DNA from: Spirosoma lacussanchae
GTDB lineage: Bacteria > Bacteroidota > Bacteroidia > Cytophagales > Spirosomataceae
Assembly: GCF_005870035.1 (NCBI RefSeq)
Contig: NZ_SWJG01000002.1
Location: 372,001 to 436,000 of the forward strand
Length of the DNA: 64,000 nt
Direction: 5' to 3'
Shown piece by piece: positions 27,348-35,779 of the stretch (position 1 is its first letter; each line of letters begins with the position of its first letter). Below the pieces are notes generated by a model. The model was not told the origin of the DNA and did no database searches. It saw nothing but the letters and a program-made list of their open reading frames with translations. A program made the translations under genes and the position numbers.

Positions 27348-27590
27348 ATGAAGATCAAATCATTTGCTACTGCACTTGCTCTTGCCGTTGTCTGCGCCAC
27401 CACGCAGATGAGCTGCGATTCGAAGAAAGAAAACAAAGCCGAAGAGGTGCAGGACGCTAAAGAAGACGTCATCGAAGCACAGCAGGAAGGCGACACCGCC
27501 GAAGTGCGCGACGAGCAGGCTGAGCTGGATTCGGCCCGGAAAGATTATCGGGAAGCCGTTCGGGACTCGATAAAAGACAAAAATAATTAA
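27348..27590 (+). CDS. Small putative lipoprotein, highly charged
   Basis: From the ATG at 27348 the product has 80 residues: MKIKSFATALALAVVC, a lipobox-like TQMSC at about 18-22, then an Asp/Glu/Lys-rich helical tail (KKENKAEEVQDAKEDV and SARKDYREAVRDSIKD). A start 11 codons upstream is open but would precede the signal peptide with basic residues. It resembles many small Bacteroidota lipoproteins of unknown role. It stands alone, divergent to the Ldh-family gene, and is closed by a strong terminator. Confidence 0.7.
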   Translation: MKIKSFATALALAVVCATTQMSCDSKKENKAEEVQDAKEDVIEAQQEGDTAEVRDEQAELDSARKDYREAVRDSIKDKNN

Positions 27591-27607
27591 GGCATCTGCG
27601 TCCTTGT

Positions 27608-27632
27608 AAAACCGGTCTCTGGCCGGTTTTTT
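27608..27632 (+). terminator. Rho-independent terminator
   Basis: An 8-bp stem (AAAACCGG at 27608-27615, CCGGTTTT at 27623-27630) with a 7-base loop is followed by further T residues to 27633. It lies 18 bp after the stop codon of the small lipoprotein gene. Confidence 0.88.
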
Positions 27633-27742
27633 TATGCCTGTTCCGGTATCAGTATGGTGCCGCGGGTTTCTTAAAAAATAAAAAATAGCTGACTTTGCCT
27701 GGCCCTTTTGCGTTATTGCAGACAGGACAACCTGTTTACTGT

Positions 27743-28330
27743 ATGACGTGGCGCTCTGCTCGATTGCTGATGTTTTGGGTTTTTGGCTTAGTCGCCCTCA
27801 CCGACTCCGTTGCTCAACCCCGCGATACCCTGACTACCGAACAGCTACTCGAACGGCGTGGCGGGGCCTTTGCGGCCCGGCTTCGACCGTCGCGGTACCT
27901 GGCGTTGGACGTGAACCCGACGCTGGGCGGTTTCCGGCGATACCGGTTCTTTGAGGGCGACGAGATTCGGTTCAGAGCGCGGGGTCAGAAATTCAGGGAA
28001 ACGCTCTACGAGGTAACGGACAGTACGTTTGTGGTGCTGATGGCCAACGAGGTCATGAACCGCGACGAACCGGTGGCGTTTCGGCTCGGTGAGGTGCAGA
28101 AAATATACGTTGACCGACGCATACCGTTTATCACCGCGGCTGGTCGGCTGCTGCCTATTGCGGGGGGTGTTTACCTGCTGTCGAGCGTGGTCAATAACAA
28201 CTTTCGGGCCCAGTCGGTGCTACCCGTTGCGGGGGGCATGGCGGTGGCGGGGGTTATTTTTAACCGCCTGAGTTCCCCCCGCCTGCGGATCAATAATAAC
28301 CACCGGCTCAAGGTGTTACGCACGTACTGA
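27743..28330 (+). CDS. Exported protein of unknown function, 195 aa
   Basis: The ATG at 27743 gives MTWRSARLLMFWVFGLVALTD, a signal peptide ending near SVAQ; the longer frame from 27695 adds 16 residues before it and is less likely. The mature part has a beta-type region (GGFRRYRFFEGDEIRFRARG, TDSTFVVLMAN) and, near residues 135-175, a glycine-rich hydrophobic stretch (AAGRLLPIAGGVYLLSSVV, LPVAGGMAVAGVIF) that could span the membrane as two helices. I do not recognise the family. It precedes the sugar-hydrolase set by 85 bp. Confidence 0.65.
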   Translation: MTWRSARLLMFWVFGLVALTDSVAQPRDTLTTEQLLERRGGAFAARLRPSRYLALDVNPTLGGFRRYRFFEGDEIRFRARGQKFRETLYEVTDSTFVVLMANEVMNRDEPVAFRLGEVQKIYVDRRIPFITAAGRLLPIAGGVYLLSSVVNNNFRAQSVLPVAGGMAVAGVIFNRLSSPRLRINNNHRLKVLRTY

Positions 28331-28415
28331 TGCCTCGCCGGGTCGATTATTGCCGAGTCAGAGGGTTAAAACAAGCCATTTGGTTCTTTAACCTACAGAC
28401 CCTTATTCCAGATTC

Positions 28416-29567
28416 ATGAACGCTTTTAGAGGTGGCAACTGGCTGCTGCTGGCTGTGTCGCTGGTGTTGGGTGGCCTGGTAGAGCCCGCGCCCCCCGATG
28501 AGCCGAAGCCAGTCACAGAACGGCGGGCCTACTACCCACGGGTGATTCGGCTTCAGCACAAACCCAACCGACCCGGACAGTTGCTGGCCTCATTCGATAC
28601 CGATGGGAACGGCGCCATGCTCTTCACGAGTGCCGACGAAGGGCGTTCGTGGAAACCCCTGGCCGATCTCCGCGATACGACGGATACCAACCATTGCTGC
28701 AGCGGCCTGTGGGAGGTGCCGCAGAAACTCGGTACGGTAGCCCCCGGTACGCTTTTCTGGGCGCCGTCTATGGGGTGTTCCCGCGACCCGCGCTGCCGCT
28801 CGTCGATCAATATTCACCGCAGCATCGACGGGGGTAAAACCTGGCGTTTTCACTCGACGCTGGCTACCGGAAAGGTCGGCCTGTGGGAGCCCGAGTTTAC
28901 CGTCGACGCCAACGGGAATCTGGTAGCCTATTACTCGACCGAAGAACACCGCGCCGAGGGGTTTAATCAGCTCCTGGCCCATAAAGTCTCGACCGACGGG
29001 GGCCGAACCTGGGGTCCTGAAGTCCGCGACGTCGCCATACCGGATCAGCCCGGCAAACCGATGCGCCCCGGCATGGCCATTGTCCGAAAACTGGCGGCCG
29101 GGTATGCCTGGCCCGCTCGTTACGTCATGGTTTATGAAATCTGCGGCATGGGCTGCGACGTGTTCATCCGGTTTTCGCGCGACGGGCTGAATTGGGGTAA
29201 CCCGGCCCAGCCCGGCACCCGCATCGAATCGCTGGAAGGGCATCACCTGGCGCATGCGCCCTCCTTTACCACCCTGCCCGACGGGCGTTTACTCGTGGTT
29301 GGCCAGTTGCTGCTCGATGCGGCCAATAAGCCAGCCCCCGCCAACGGAACGGTGCTGATGGTGAGCAACCCGGCGGGGGCTGGCCCCTGGACCGAAACGC
29401 CCGCGCCGGTTCCCGTGCCGAAGGCCTATGATAATCCGTGCCCCAACTATTCATCGCAGCTTCTTCTGTCGGCCGATAAAAAGCGGCTGATCGAGGTGGC
29501 GCTGCGGTACAATGGGGATGTATGTACAGCGTATTCTTATTCTATTCCTTTCTCCCTGAACCGATAA
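28416..29567 (+). CDS. Secreted Asp-box (sialidase-fold) hydrolase, GH93/exo-alpha type
   Basis: A 383-residue exported protein (hydrophobic signal at about 5-22). It has a six-bladed sialidase-like fold, judged from three Asp boxes: TSADEGRSW, RSIDGGKTW and VSTDGGRTW, plus WEPEFTVDANG and FIRFSRDGLNW. YPRVIRLQHKPNRPGQLLASF at the N-terminus is seen in exo-acting members of this fold. Because a GH43 enzyme follows after only 3 bp, exo-1,5-alpha-L-arabinanase activity (GH93) is the best guess; sialidase is the alternative. This is the first gene of a four-gene plus-strand run. Confidence 0.7.
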   Translation: MNAFRGGNWLLLAVSLVLGGLVEPAPPDEPKPVTERRAYYPRVIRLQHKPNRPGQLLASFDTDGNGAMLFTSADEGRSWKPLADLRDTTDTNHCCSGLWEVPQKLGTVAPGTLFWAPSMGCSRDPRCRSSINIHRSIDGGKTWRFHSTLATGKVGLWEPEFTVDANGNLVAYYSTEEHRAEGFNQLLAHKVSTDGGRTWGPEVRDVAIPDQPGKPMRPGMAIVRKLAAGYAWPARYVMVYEICGMGCDVFIRFSRDGLNWGNPAQPGTRIESLEGHHLAHAPSFTTLPDGRLLVVGQLLLDAANKPAPANGTVLMVSNPAGAGPWTETPAPVPVPKAYDNPCPNYSSQLLLSADKKRLIEVALRYNGDVCTAYSYSIPFSLNR

Positions 29568-29570
29568 ACT

Positions 29571-30659
29571 ATGATTAGTCTAATCACCGCATCCGTTCGT
29601 ACGTGGTGGCTGCTGTCGGCTATGCTGCTGGCCGGTCTGTGTAGCGCTCATGCGCAGCGTACGTTCACCAATCCGATCAAACCGTCGGGCCCCGATCCTT
29701 GGGTACTGCAAAAAGACGGCTGGTATTATTACATGAACACCACCGGCGCAAACCTGACCCTCTGGCGTACCCGCAACATAGCCGACCTGGCAACGGCCGA
29801 AAAAAAAGTTATCTATACCCCTCCGCCGGGCCAGCCGTACTCAAAAGAGCTTTGGGCCCCCGAAATCCACGCGCTCAAAAATGACCGGGGGCAGGAACGC
29901 TGGTACGTTTATTTCTCGGCCGACTCGGCCAATAACCTGAGCCATCGGGTCTGGGTCATCGAGAATGACTCCCCGGACCCGTTCGCGGGCGAGTGGGTGA
30001 TGAAAGGCAAGATCGGCGATCCGGGCGACCATTGGGAAATCGATATGTCGGTGGTGGAGTTTAAGGGCCAGCTGTATGCGGCCTGGTCGGGTTGGGAGGG
30101 GCCTACTAACGGTCAGCAGGACATATACATCGCCAAACTCAAAAACCCCTGGACACTCGACGGCGACCGGGTCCGGATTTCGCAGCCCGAACTGCCCTGG
30201 GAGCGCCATGGCGATGTACCGCAGGCCTGGCAGAAAAATGGGGAAGTACCCAAAATCTACGTCAACGAAGGACCGGAGTTTCTGCAGCACGACGGTAAAC
30301 TGTTTCTGGTCTACTCAGCCAACGCCTGCTGGCTCGACTATTGCCTGGGGCTGCTGACCTACACTGGCCAGGGCGATCTGCTCGACCCCAAAAGCTGGCA
30401 GAAGAGCCCACAGCCGGTGTTTGTTCAGGCGCCCGAAAATGGCGTCTGGGCACCGGGACACGGTGGTTTTTTTCAGACCGCAGGCCGTAATGGAGAGCCC
30501 GTTCAGCACTGGATGATTTATCACGCCAATCCGTCGGCTACGGATGGCTGCGGTAACAAACGCGCCCCCCACATTCAGCCGTTTACCTGGAATGCCGACG
30601 GCTCGCCCAATTTTGGGAAGCCAATGCCTAAGATACCTATGCCTGTTCCGGGAGAATAA
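29571..30659 (+). CDS. GH43-family arabinosidase/xylosidase, secreted
   Basis: The 362-residue protein has a signal peptide (residues 1-29, ending SAHAQ) and the five-bladed propeller of family 43. Catalytic residues can be placed: general base Asp42 in SGPDPWVLQKDGWYY, the pKa-tuning Asp158 in HWEIDMSVVEF, and general acid Glu233 in YVNEGPEFLQHDGK. LWAPEIHAL and GVWAPGHGGFFQ are family hallmarks. GH43 enzymes remove alpha-L-arabinofuranose or beta-xylose from plant polysaccharides. It begins 3 bp after the Asp-box hydrolase gene, so the two are likely translated together. Confidence 0.88.
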   Translation: MISLITASVRTWWLLSAMLLAGLCSAHAQRTFTNPIKPSGPDPWVLQKDGWYYYMNTTGANLTLWRTRNIADLATAEKKVIYTPPPGQPYSKELWAPEIHALKNDRGQERWYVYFSADSANNLSHRVWVIENDSPDPFAGEWVMKGKIGDPGDHWEIDMSVVEFKGQLYAAWSGWEGPTNGQQDIYIAKLKNPWTLDGDRVRISQPELPWERHGDVPQAWQKNGEVPKIYVNEGPEFLQHDGKLFLVYSANACWLDYCLGLLTYTGQGDLLDPKSWQKSPQPVFVQAPENGVWAPGHGGFFQTAGRNGEPVQHWMIYHANPSATDGCGNKRAPHIQPFTWNADGSPNFGKPMPKIPMPVPGE

Positions 30660-30683
30660 GACCCGCTGCTGCTTTTAACCCCA

Positions 30684-30702
30684 CAGGGGCGTCATGCCCC
30701 TG
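30684..30702. other. Small hairpin between GH43 and epimerase genes
   Basis: CAGGGGC (30684-30690) and GCCCCTG (30696-30702) form a 7-bp stem with a 5-base loop in the 76-bp gap. There is no T-run, so it may set a processing or attenuation point rather than a full terminator. Confidence 0.45.
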
Positions 30703-30735
30703 AAATATCTTACCCATATTTTACGCCTATAACCT

Positions 30736-31950
30736 ATGAGAACCCTCATTCTTCCGGCGCTGGTGGCCGCCCTGCTGGTGCAGGCCAGTTGCCAGTCGTC
30801 GACAAAAACCAAAGAAGCCGATACGGAACTGGCCAATACCCCCGCAGCCGGATCGCCCGATGCCGATACGGCGTCTTCTTCGGCGGCTGTTGTCTACAAA
30901 CTACCCGATGCCAAGGCCTTTGCGGGGGAGAAAGACGGCAAAGCAATTCAGCTCTATACGCTGAAAAACAAAACCATGCAGGTGGCCATCACCAATTACG
31001 GAGCCCGGCTGGTTGGGCTACTGGTTCCCGACAAAGCGGGCAAGCTGGTAGACGTGGCGCCCGGGTTCGCGTCGGCGAAGGACTATCAGAGCGAGGGCGG
31101 GGCATTCTTCGGCCCCATTGTTGGCCGGTTTGGTAACCGCATCGGCAAAGGTACGTTTACCCTCGATGGCAAAACGTATAAGACGGAGCTGAACAACAAC
31201 GGCAACACCCTCCACGGCGGCCCGAGCGGCTTCCACAACCAGGTCTGGACGGCCAGCCAGTCGGGCGATACCAGCCTGAAGCTGACGTACGTATCGAAAG
31301 ACGGGGAAGGCGGTTTTCCGGGTACCGTTACGACCAGCGTAGTCTACACCCTGACCGACAACGGCCTGCGTATCGACTACACCGCAACGACCGATAAAGC
31401 CACGCCCTATAACCCGACGAGCCACGGCTTTTTCAACCTCAACGGCGAGGGCAGTGGCACCATCAACAACCACGTGCTGATGATCGATGCAGACCGCTAT
31501 TCAGTGGTCGATAAAGGCCTGATTCCGCAGGGAGAGCCCGCTCCGGTGGCGGGTACGCCATTTGACTTCCGGAAGCCAACGGCCATCGGGGCGCGGGTGA
31601 ACGAGAAAAATGAGCAGCTGACGTTCGGTAGCGGCTACGACCATAACTTCGTGCTGAACAAAAAAGGAAGCACCGGCCTGACAAAAGGGGTGGAGATCAC
31701 CGGTGATCAATCGGGCATCAAAATGGAAGTGCTGACTACCGAGCCGGCCGTTCAGTTTTACGGCGGTAACTTCTTCCAAGGAAGCGATATCGGTAAATAC
31801 GGTAAACCTATCAACTACCGCGATGCCTTTGCTCTCGAAGCCCAGCACTACCCGGACTCGCCCAACCACCCAACGTATCCGAATACCATTCTGCGCCCCG
31901 GCCAGACCTACAAACAAACGACCGAATACCGTTTTTCGGTGGCAAACTAG
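30736..31950 (+). CDS. galM: Aldose 1-epimerase, lipoprotein
   Basis: A 404-residue mutarotase. The N-terminus MRTLILPALVAALLVQASC ends in a lipobox, so the protein should be membrane-anchored outside the cytoplasm, followed by a ~30-residue linker. The GalM core shows ITNYGARLVGLLVPDK, GRFGNRIGKGTF, LHGGPSGFHNQVW (His), YNPTSHGFFNLNG (second catalytic His), GSGYDHNFVL and TTEPAVQFYGGNFF with the following acidic residues. It interconverts alpha and beta anomers of sugars. In this gene set it would act on sugars freed by the neighbouring hydrolases. Confidence 0.9.
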   Translation: MRTLILPALVAALLVQASCQSSTKTKEADTELANTPAAGSPDADTASSSAAVVYKLPDAKAFAGEKDGKAIQLYTLKNKTMQVAITNYGARLVGLLVPDKAGKLVDVAPGFASAKDYQSEGGAFFGPIVGRFGNRIGKGTFTLDGKTYKTELNNNGNTLHGGPSGFHNQVWTASQSGDTSLKLTYVSKDGEGGFPGTVTTSVVYTLTDNGLRIDYTATTDKATPYNPTSHGFFNLNGEGSGTINNHVLMIDADRYSVVDKGLIPQGEPAPVAGTPFDFRKPTAIGARVNEKNEQLTFGSGYDHNFVLNKKGSTGLTKGVEITGDQSGIKMEVLTTEPAVQFYGGNFFQGSDIGKYGKPINYRDAFALEAQHYPDSPNHPTYPNTILRPGQTYKQTTEYRFSVAN

Positions 31951-32067
31951 AAGTACCGTCCCTACGATCAGGTGGCGACGGTAAAATTTATCCGATAGCA
32001 AAGGCCCAATTGCAGCCTCGTCTGTCTTTTACAGATGATGTGATCTTTTAACCCGGTAAACTAATTC

Positions 32068-33216
32068 ATGCGACAAGTATCAGTCCTCTTATTACTATTC
32101 ATATCGGTTCTGGCGTACGGGCAGGAAACGAGCGCGCCCGGTCGGTGGTCGGCGGCCAAAGCCAATGCCTGGTACGCCAAAGAACCGTTTCTGGTGGGTG
32201 CCAATTACGTGCCTGCCAATGCGATCAACGAACTGGAGATGTTTCAGGCCGAAACCTTTGACCCGGCTACCATCGATAAAGAGCTGGCTATGGCCGAAGG
32301 GATCGGAATGAACACCATGCGGGTCTTCCTGCATGATCTGCTCTGGCAGCAGGATGCCGAAGGCTTCAAAAAACGGCTCGATCAGTTTCTGGGTATCTGC
32401 GCCAAACACAAGATCCGGCCCATGCTGGTGCTGTTCGATTCGTGCTGGGACCCGTATCCGAAGCTCGGCAAACAGCGCGAGCCGGTGCCGGGTATTCACA
32501 ATTCGGGCTGGGTACAAAGCCCCGGTGCCGATGCGCTGACCGATGTGTCGCAGCATCCGCGGCTCGAAGCCTACGTGAAAGGCATAGTGGGCGCGTTCAA
32601 AAATGATAAGCGGATTCTGGCCTGGGATACCTGGAACGAGCCCGACAACGCCAACGACAATAACTACGGCCGGAACGAGAAGAAGATCGAACTCGAGAAC
32701 AGCCGCAAAATCGGGATCATTACCCGACTGCTGCCCCAGGTATTTCAGTGGTGCCGGGCGGCCGGGGCTACGCAGCCGCTCACATCGGGGCCCTGGATTT
32801 TATGGGATGGACACGACTGGAGCAACCCGGCCAAATGGACGCCGATGGAAAAGGTACAGTTCGAGAACTCGGACATCATCACCTTTCACCAGTACTCGAC
32901 GGCCGATGCCCTGACGAAACTACTCCCGGTTCTGCAGAAAATGGGTCGTCCCGTTATCTGTACCGAGTATATGGCGCGGGGTGTCGATAGTAAGTTTCAA
33001 ACCCATCTGCCCATTGCGAAACAGGCCAAAGTGGGGATGATCAACTGGGGTTTCGTAGCGGGTAAAACCCAGACCTTTTTGCCCTGGGACAGCTGGCAGA
33101 AACCGTACGTAAACGGTCGCGAACCATCCGTGTGGTTCCATGAAGTATACAAACAGGACGGTACCCCCTACGACCCGGCCGAAACCGAGGCCATCCGACA
33201 GGCTACCAGAAAGTAA
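32068..33216 (+). CDS. GH5-like (clan A) cellulase-family hydrolase, secreted
   Basis: A 382-residue exported protein (signal peptide about 1-18, ending VLAYGQ) with a TIM-barrel fold of clan GH-A. MNTMRVFLHDLLW (81-93) starts the barrel, AWDTWNEPDN carries the acid/base Glu191 and VICTEYMARG the nucleophile Glu300. FLVGANYVPANAINELEMFQ at the N-terminus is common in Bacteroidota enzymes annotated as beta-xylanase or mannanase-like. Exact substrate unknown. It is the last gene of the sugar-hydrolase run, 117 bp after the epimerase. Confidence 0.8.
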   Translation: MRQVSVLLLLFISVLAYGQETSAPGRWSAAKANAWYAKEPFLVGANYVPANAINELEMFQAETFDPATIDKELAMAEGIGMNTMRVFLHDLLWQQDAEGFKKRLDQFLGICAKHKIRPMLVLFDSCWDPYPKLGKQREPVPGIHNSGWVQSPGADALTDVSQHPRLEAYVKGIVGAFKNDKRILAWDTWNEPDNANDNNYGRNEKKIELENSRKIGIITRLLPQVFQWCRAAGATQPLTSGPWILWDGHDWSNPAKWTPMEKVQFENSDIITFHQYSTADALTKLLPVLQKMGRPVICTEYMARGVDSKFQTHLPIAKQAKVGMINWGFVAGKTQTFLPWDSWQKPYVNGREPSVWFHEVYKQDGTPYDPAETEAIRQATRK

Positions 33217-33253
33217 CGAATAATAAATAGATACCTGGCAACAGGTATTCGTA

Positions 33254-33301
33254 TGGGTCATGTTTTCTGTAAATTATTTTACTTACAGAAAATATGGCCC
33301 A
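33254..33301. other. 19-bp imperfect inverted repeat with 10-base loop
   Basis: Arms 33254-33272 and 33283-33301 pair at 17 of 19 positions (core TTTTCTGTAA/TTACAGAAAA perfect). The site lies 38 bp after the GH5-like stop and ends 6 bp before the ATG at 33307. It lacks a T-run, so it is either a 3'-end structure of the hydrolase operon or a leader/operator of the next gene. Confidence 0.6.
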
Positions 33302-33306
33302 TTTGT

Positions 33307-34758
33307 ATGAGAATCAATTGTTTACTAGTTGCTCTGTTGGTGTTGTTGAGTAGTTGCGCTGATGCTGTGGCACAGACGGCCGGCATTCGGATTACCTATG
33401 ATTACCTGCACCCCGACCGAACGAGCTGGGTATACGTTCGGCCAGCGGGCGATACGCTGCGGGGTACCGGCCGAAACATCCGCGTTCGGCAGGAGACGCC
33501 CGTTTCCGTATCTGTTGTGAACTGCAACGTGGAGGTCATTCAGCCGGAAGTCAGCATCCGGCGGGGTGCCCGTGCCGACTCGGTAGTCGCAACGGGTATC
33601 AGCGATTTCTTCTCCCGTATCTCCGGCGTACTCGTTCCCGGCATGGGTCTCGATCTGCGAAACCTGTTAACCCCCAAAGCCCGGGGCGAAAAAGCGGGTA
33701 GCTCACTCATCTACGCGCCCATGCAGATCGACTTGTCAACGGCTGATCTGCTCGCCAGCGCCAGTCTGGTAGATCTGGAAAGTCAGTTGCGCGACCGGCT
33801 GACCGAAGCCGAACGCTGGCGCTCGATCCAGACCCGGCTCCGGGGACTGCGTTATAACACGACCCTTCCCAAAACAGAATTGACCCGACAGGCCGACGAA
33901 CTGGTCCGGCAACTGACGCCTACCGCGCTGCCGCTCCTGACCGACGGGAATACCGCCCGCCAGGTGTTTCGGCAACTCGCCCTCGAAAACGCGGAGTATA
34001 TGAAATACGTACTTACCCTGTTTAAACGCCAGGCTACCCGTCAGCCGGTGTCGCGGGGCGATACGGATGCACCCTCGTTCAACTCGTTCGCCATTGCCGA
34101 GTCGGCCCGGATTTACGAAAAAACGATTACCGATGAGCTGGCCGACCAACTCACCGCGACCTTGTACGAGGTGGTGACGCATTACTCGACCCTGCGGCAA
34201 AACACCTTTACGGCTTCCTGCAACGCCACGGTCAACAAGGGCAGTGAGGCTCTGCTGATTCAGTTTTACGATACCACCGTTCCTGACAAGCGGAAGCTGA
34301 CCCGGTCGGAACATTTCCAGATCGATGCCCCGGGGCGGGTACAGCTTGTCACCAGCTTTGGTTTGTCATTTATGGGCTACAGTCAGCCGCCCCAGGCGTA
34401 TGGACTGATTGATGGAAAAATCAGCGCTACCGACCTCGACCGGTTTTCGCCGGCTATCACTGGCCTTTTTCACGTATTCAAGCGCTCAGCGAGTACCACC
34501 CGGCTAGGGGCTCACCTCGGAGCCGCCGTACCACTCAGCGATGCGAAGGCGGTTGGATTTCTTATTGGGCCATCGCTCGCGCTGGGTGGTACCAATGTGA
34601 TCTGCCTGAACGCGGGAATCTTTACCGGGCGCACCACCCGGCTCAGCAAAGGGCTGGCCGTGGGTGACAAATACAGCTCAACGAGCCTGCTGACCGTTAA
34701 TCGATACGCGCTGGGGTATCAGGTTGGGGTTTCGTTCGTGTTTGGGCAACGGCGATAA
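33307..34758 (+). CDS. Secreted protein of unknown function, 483 aa
   Basis: The ATG at 33307 gives a good signal peptide (MRINCLLVALLVLLSSCADA); the frame opens 18 codons earlier (33253) inside an inverted repeat, which is less likely to be coding. The mature region starts with a beta-rich part (IRITYDYLHPDRTSWVYV), continues with a long helical section at about 140-290 (LESQLRDRLTEAERWRSIQT, KTELTRQADELVRQL) and ends in glycine-rich strands that resemble outer-membrane strands (HLGAAVPLSDAKAVGFLIGP, YALGYQVGVSFVFGQRR). I do not recognise a family. It stands beside the caspase-type gene set, possibly part of it. Confidence 0.7.
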   Translation: MRINCLLVALLVLLSSCADAVAQTAGIRITYDYLHPDRTSWVYVRPAGDTLRGTGRNIRVRQETPVSVSVVNCNVEVIQPEVSIRRGARADSVVATGISDFFSRISGVLVPGMGLDLRNLLTPKARGEKAGSSLIYAPMQIDLSTADLLASASLVDLESQLRDRLTEAERWRSIQTRLRGLRYNTTLPKTELTRQADELVRQLTPTALPLLTDGNTARQVFRQLALENAEYMKYVLTLFKRQATRQPVSRGDTDAPSFNSFAIAESARIYEKTITDELADQLTATLYEVVTHYSTLRQNTFTASCNATVNKGSEALLIQFYDTTVPDKRKLTRSEHFQIDAPGRVQLVTSFGLSFMGYSQPPQAYGLIDGKISATDLDRFSPAITGLFHVFKRSASTTRLGAHLGAAVPLSDAKAVGFLIGPSLALGGTNVICLNAGIFTGRTTRLSKGLAVGDKYSSTSLLTVNRYALGYQVGVSFVFGQRR

Positions 34759-34786
34759 AGCTGGGCCGCAAATTGGGTTGGCCTGG

Positions 34787-35674
34787 TCAGAGTATAACCC
34801 GCAGGCCCAGGTTGGCGGTTCGGTAAACACCGGTATTCTTACCGGCCAGGTACTGCGTTACAAACCCCGTAATACCCAGCCGCAACAAGGGTTGAAACTG
34901 CACCCCCGTACCCACCTGCGAACCGCGGCTGGTCTGGCTGAACACGCGCTCGGCGTTTCTGGCCAGACCAATCGAATGATTCATGAGGCCCATCAGCCCC
35001 AGCCGGGGCGTAAGCTGAAACTGGAACAGGGCCGTTAGCGGAATGGCCACGCTACCCGAAATCGACTTTTTGGGAATATTGTAGGTCAGACCCGGCTGAG
35101 CGTATAAAAACAGCCGTCGGCTCAGTTCAAACACGTAAACGACCTGCATCCGGAGACTGGTCAGGTTTTCGTCGGGTTTGTAAATGGGCTGGTAGACCGA
35201 TCCCTGAACCAGCAGCTTTCGGTTACGAGCCACGGGTTTCCAGCGAAAGCGCAGCCCCACGTGGGTAAACGCCTGATCGTTGATCAGGGCCGAATCGCGG
35301 CCGAAGACCCTGAACGGCGAAGCCTGCGGGTCAATATCGACCCGCAGGGAGGAGTACTGCAGATCGACCCCAACGTTGAAGCGGCTGCTGGCCGAGGTGC
35401 CGTAACTGATTTGCAGGAGGTTGACAAACTGGCTCAGCCGGGCGTTCAGATTCTGCCGCTTGGCATCGGACGTGAACAGCTCGTTGGTGGTGAACAGGCT
35501 GCCGAAATTATTGACCTCAACAAATCCTTTGGGCAGGATGATGGCCGATACGGTCGAGTAGAAAAACGGATCGTTGTAGAGCGAATCGAGTTTCTGAGTA
35601 CGGGTTTGCTGGGCGTAAATGAGTTGACTTACGCCCAGCAGAAGCAGAATCGTTATACAGAAAAAGCGGGTCAT
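34787..35674 (-). CDS. Outer-membrane beta-barrel-like protein, 295 aa
   Basis: The protein has a signal peptide (about 1-21, ending LIYAQQ) and many alternating strands with aromatic ends: GFVEVNNFGSLFTT, NVGVDLQYSSLRVDI, VGLRFRWKPVARN, LRMQVVYVFELSRRLFLYAQ, LTALFQFQLTPRLGLMG. The last residues TANLGLRVIL fit a closing barrel strand. No specific function or family is recognised. It converges with the 483-residue protein gene (29-bp gap), and its promoter region faces away from the IPT/TIG lipoprotein genes. Confidence 0.7.
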   Translation of the reverse strand: MTRFFCITILLLLGVSQLIYAQQTRTQKLDSLYNDPFFYSTVSAIILPKGFVEVNNFGSLFTTNELFTSDAKRQNLNARLSQFVNLLQISYGTSASSRFNVGVDLQYSSLRVDIDPQASPFRVFGRDSALINDQAFTHVGLRFRWKPVARNRKLLVQGSVYQPIYKPDENLTSLRMQVVYVFELSRRLFLYAQPGLTYNIPKKSISGSVAIPLTALFQFQLTPRLGLMGLMNHSIGLARNAERVFSQTSRGSQVGTGVQFQPLLRLGITGFVTQYLAGKNTGVYRTANLGLRVIL

Positions 35675-35779
35675 TGGTATACTAAGTTTGGTAGGCTATT
35701 CCAGTTAAGCAGTAGTCATACCTTCATTAGCTGTAAGATGGAGCGCGAAGGGTGAGTCGCCACTTGCCGGACCAGGGTA

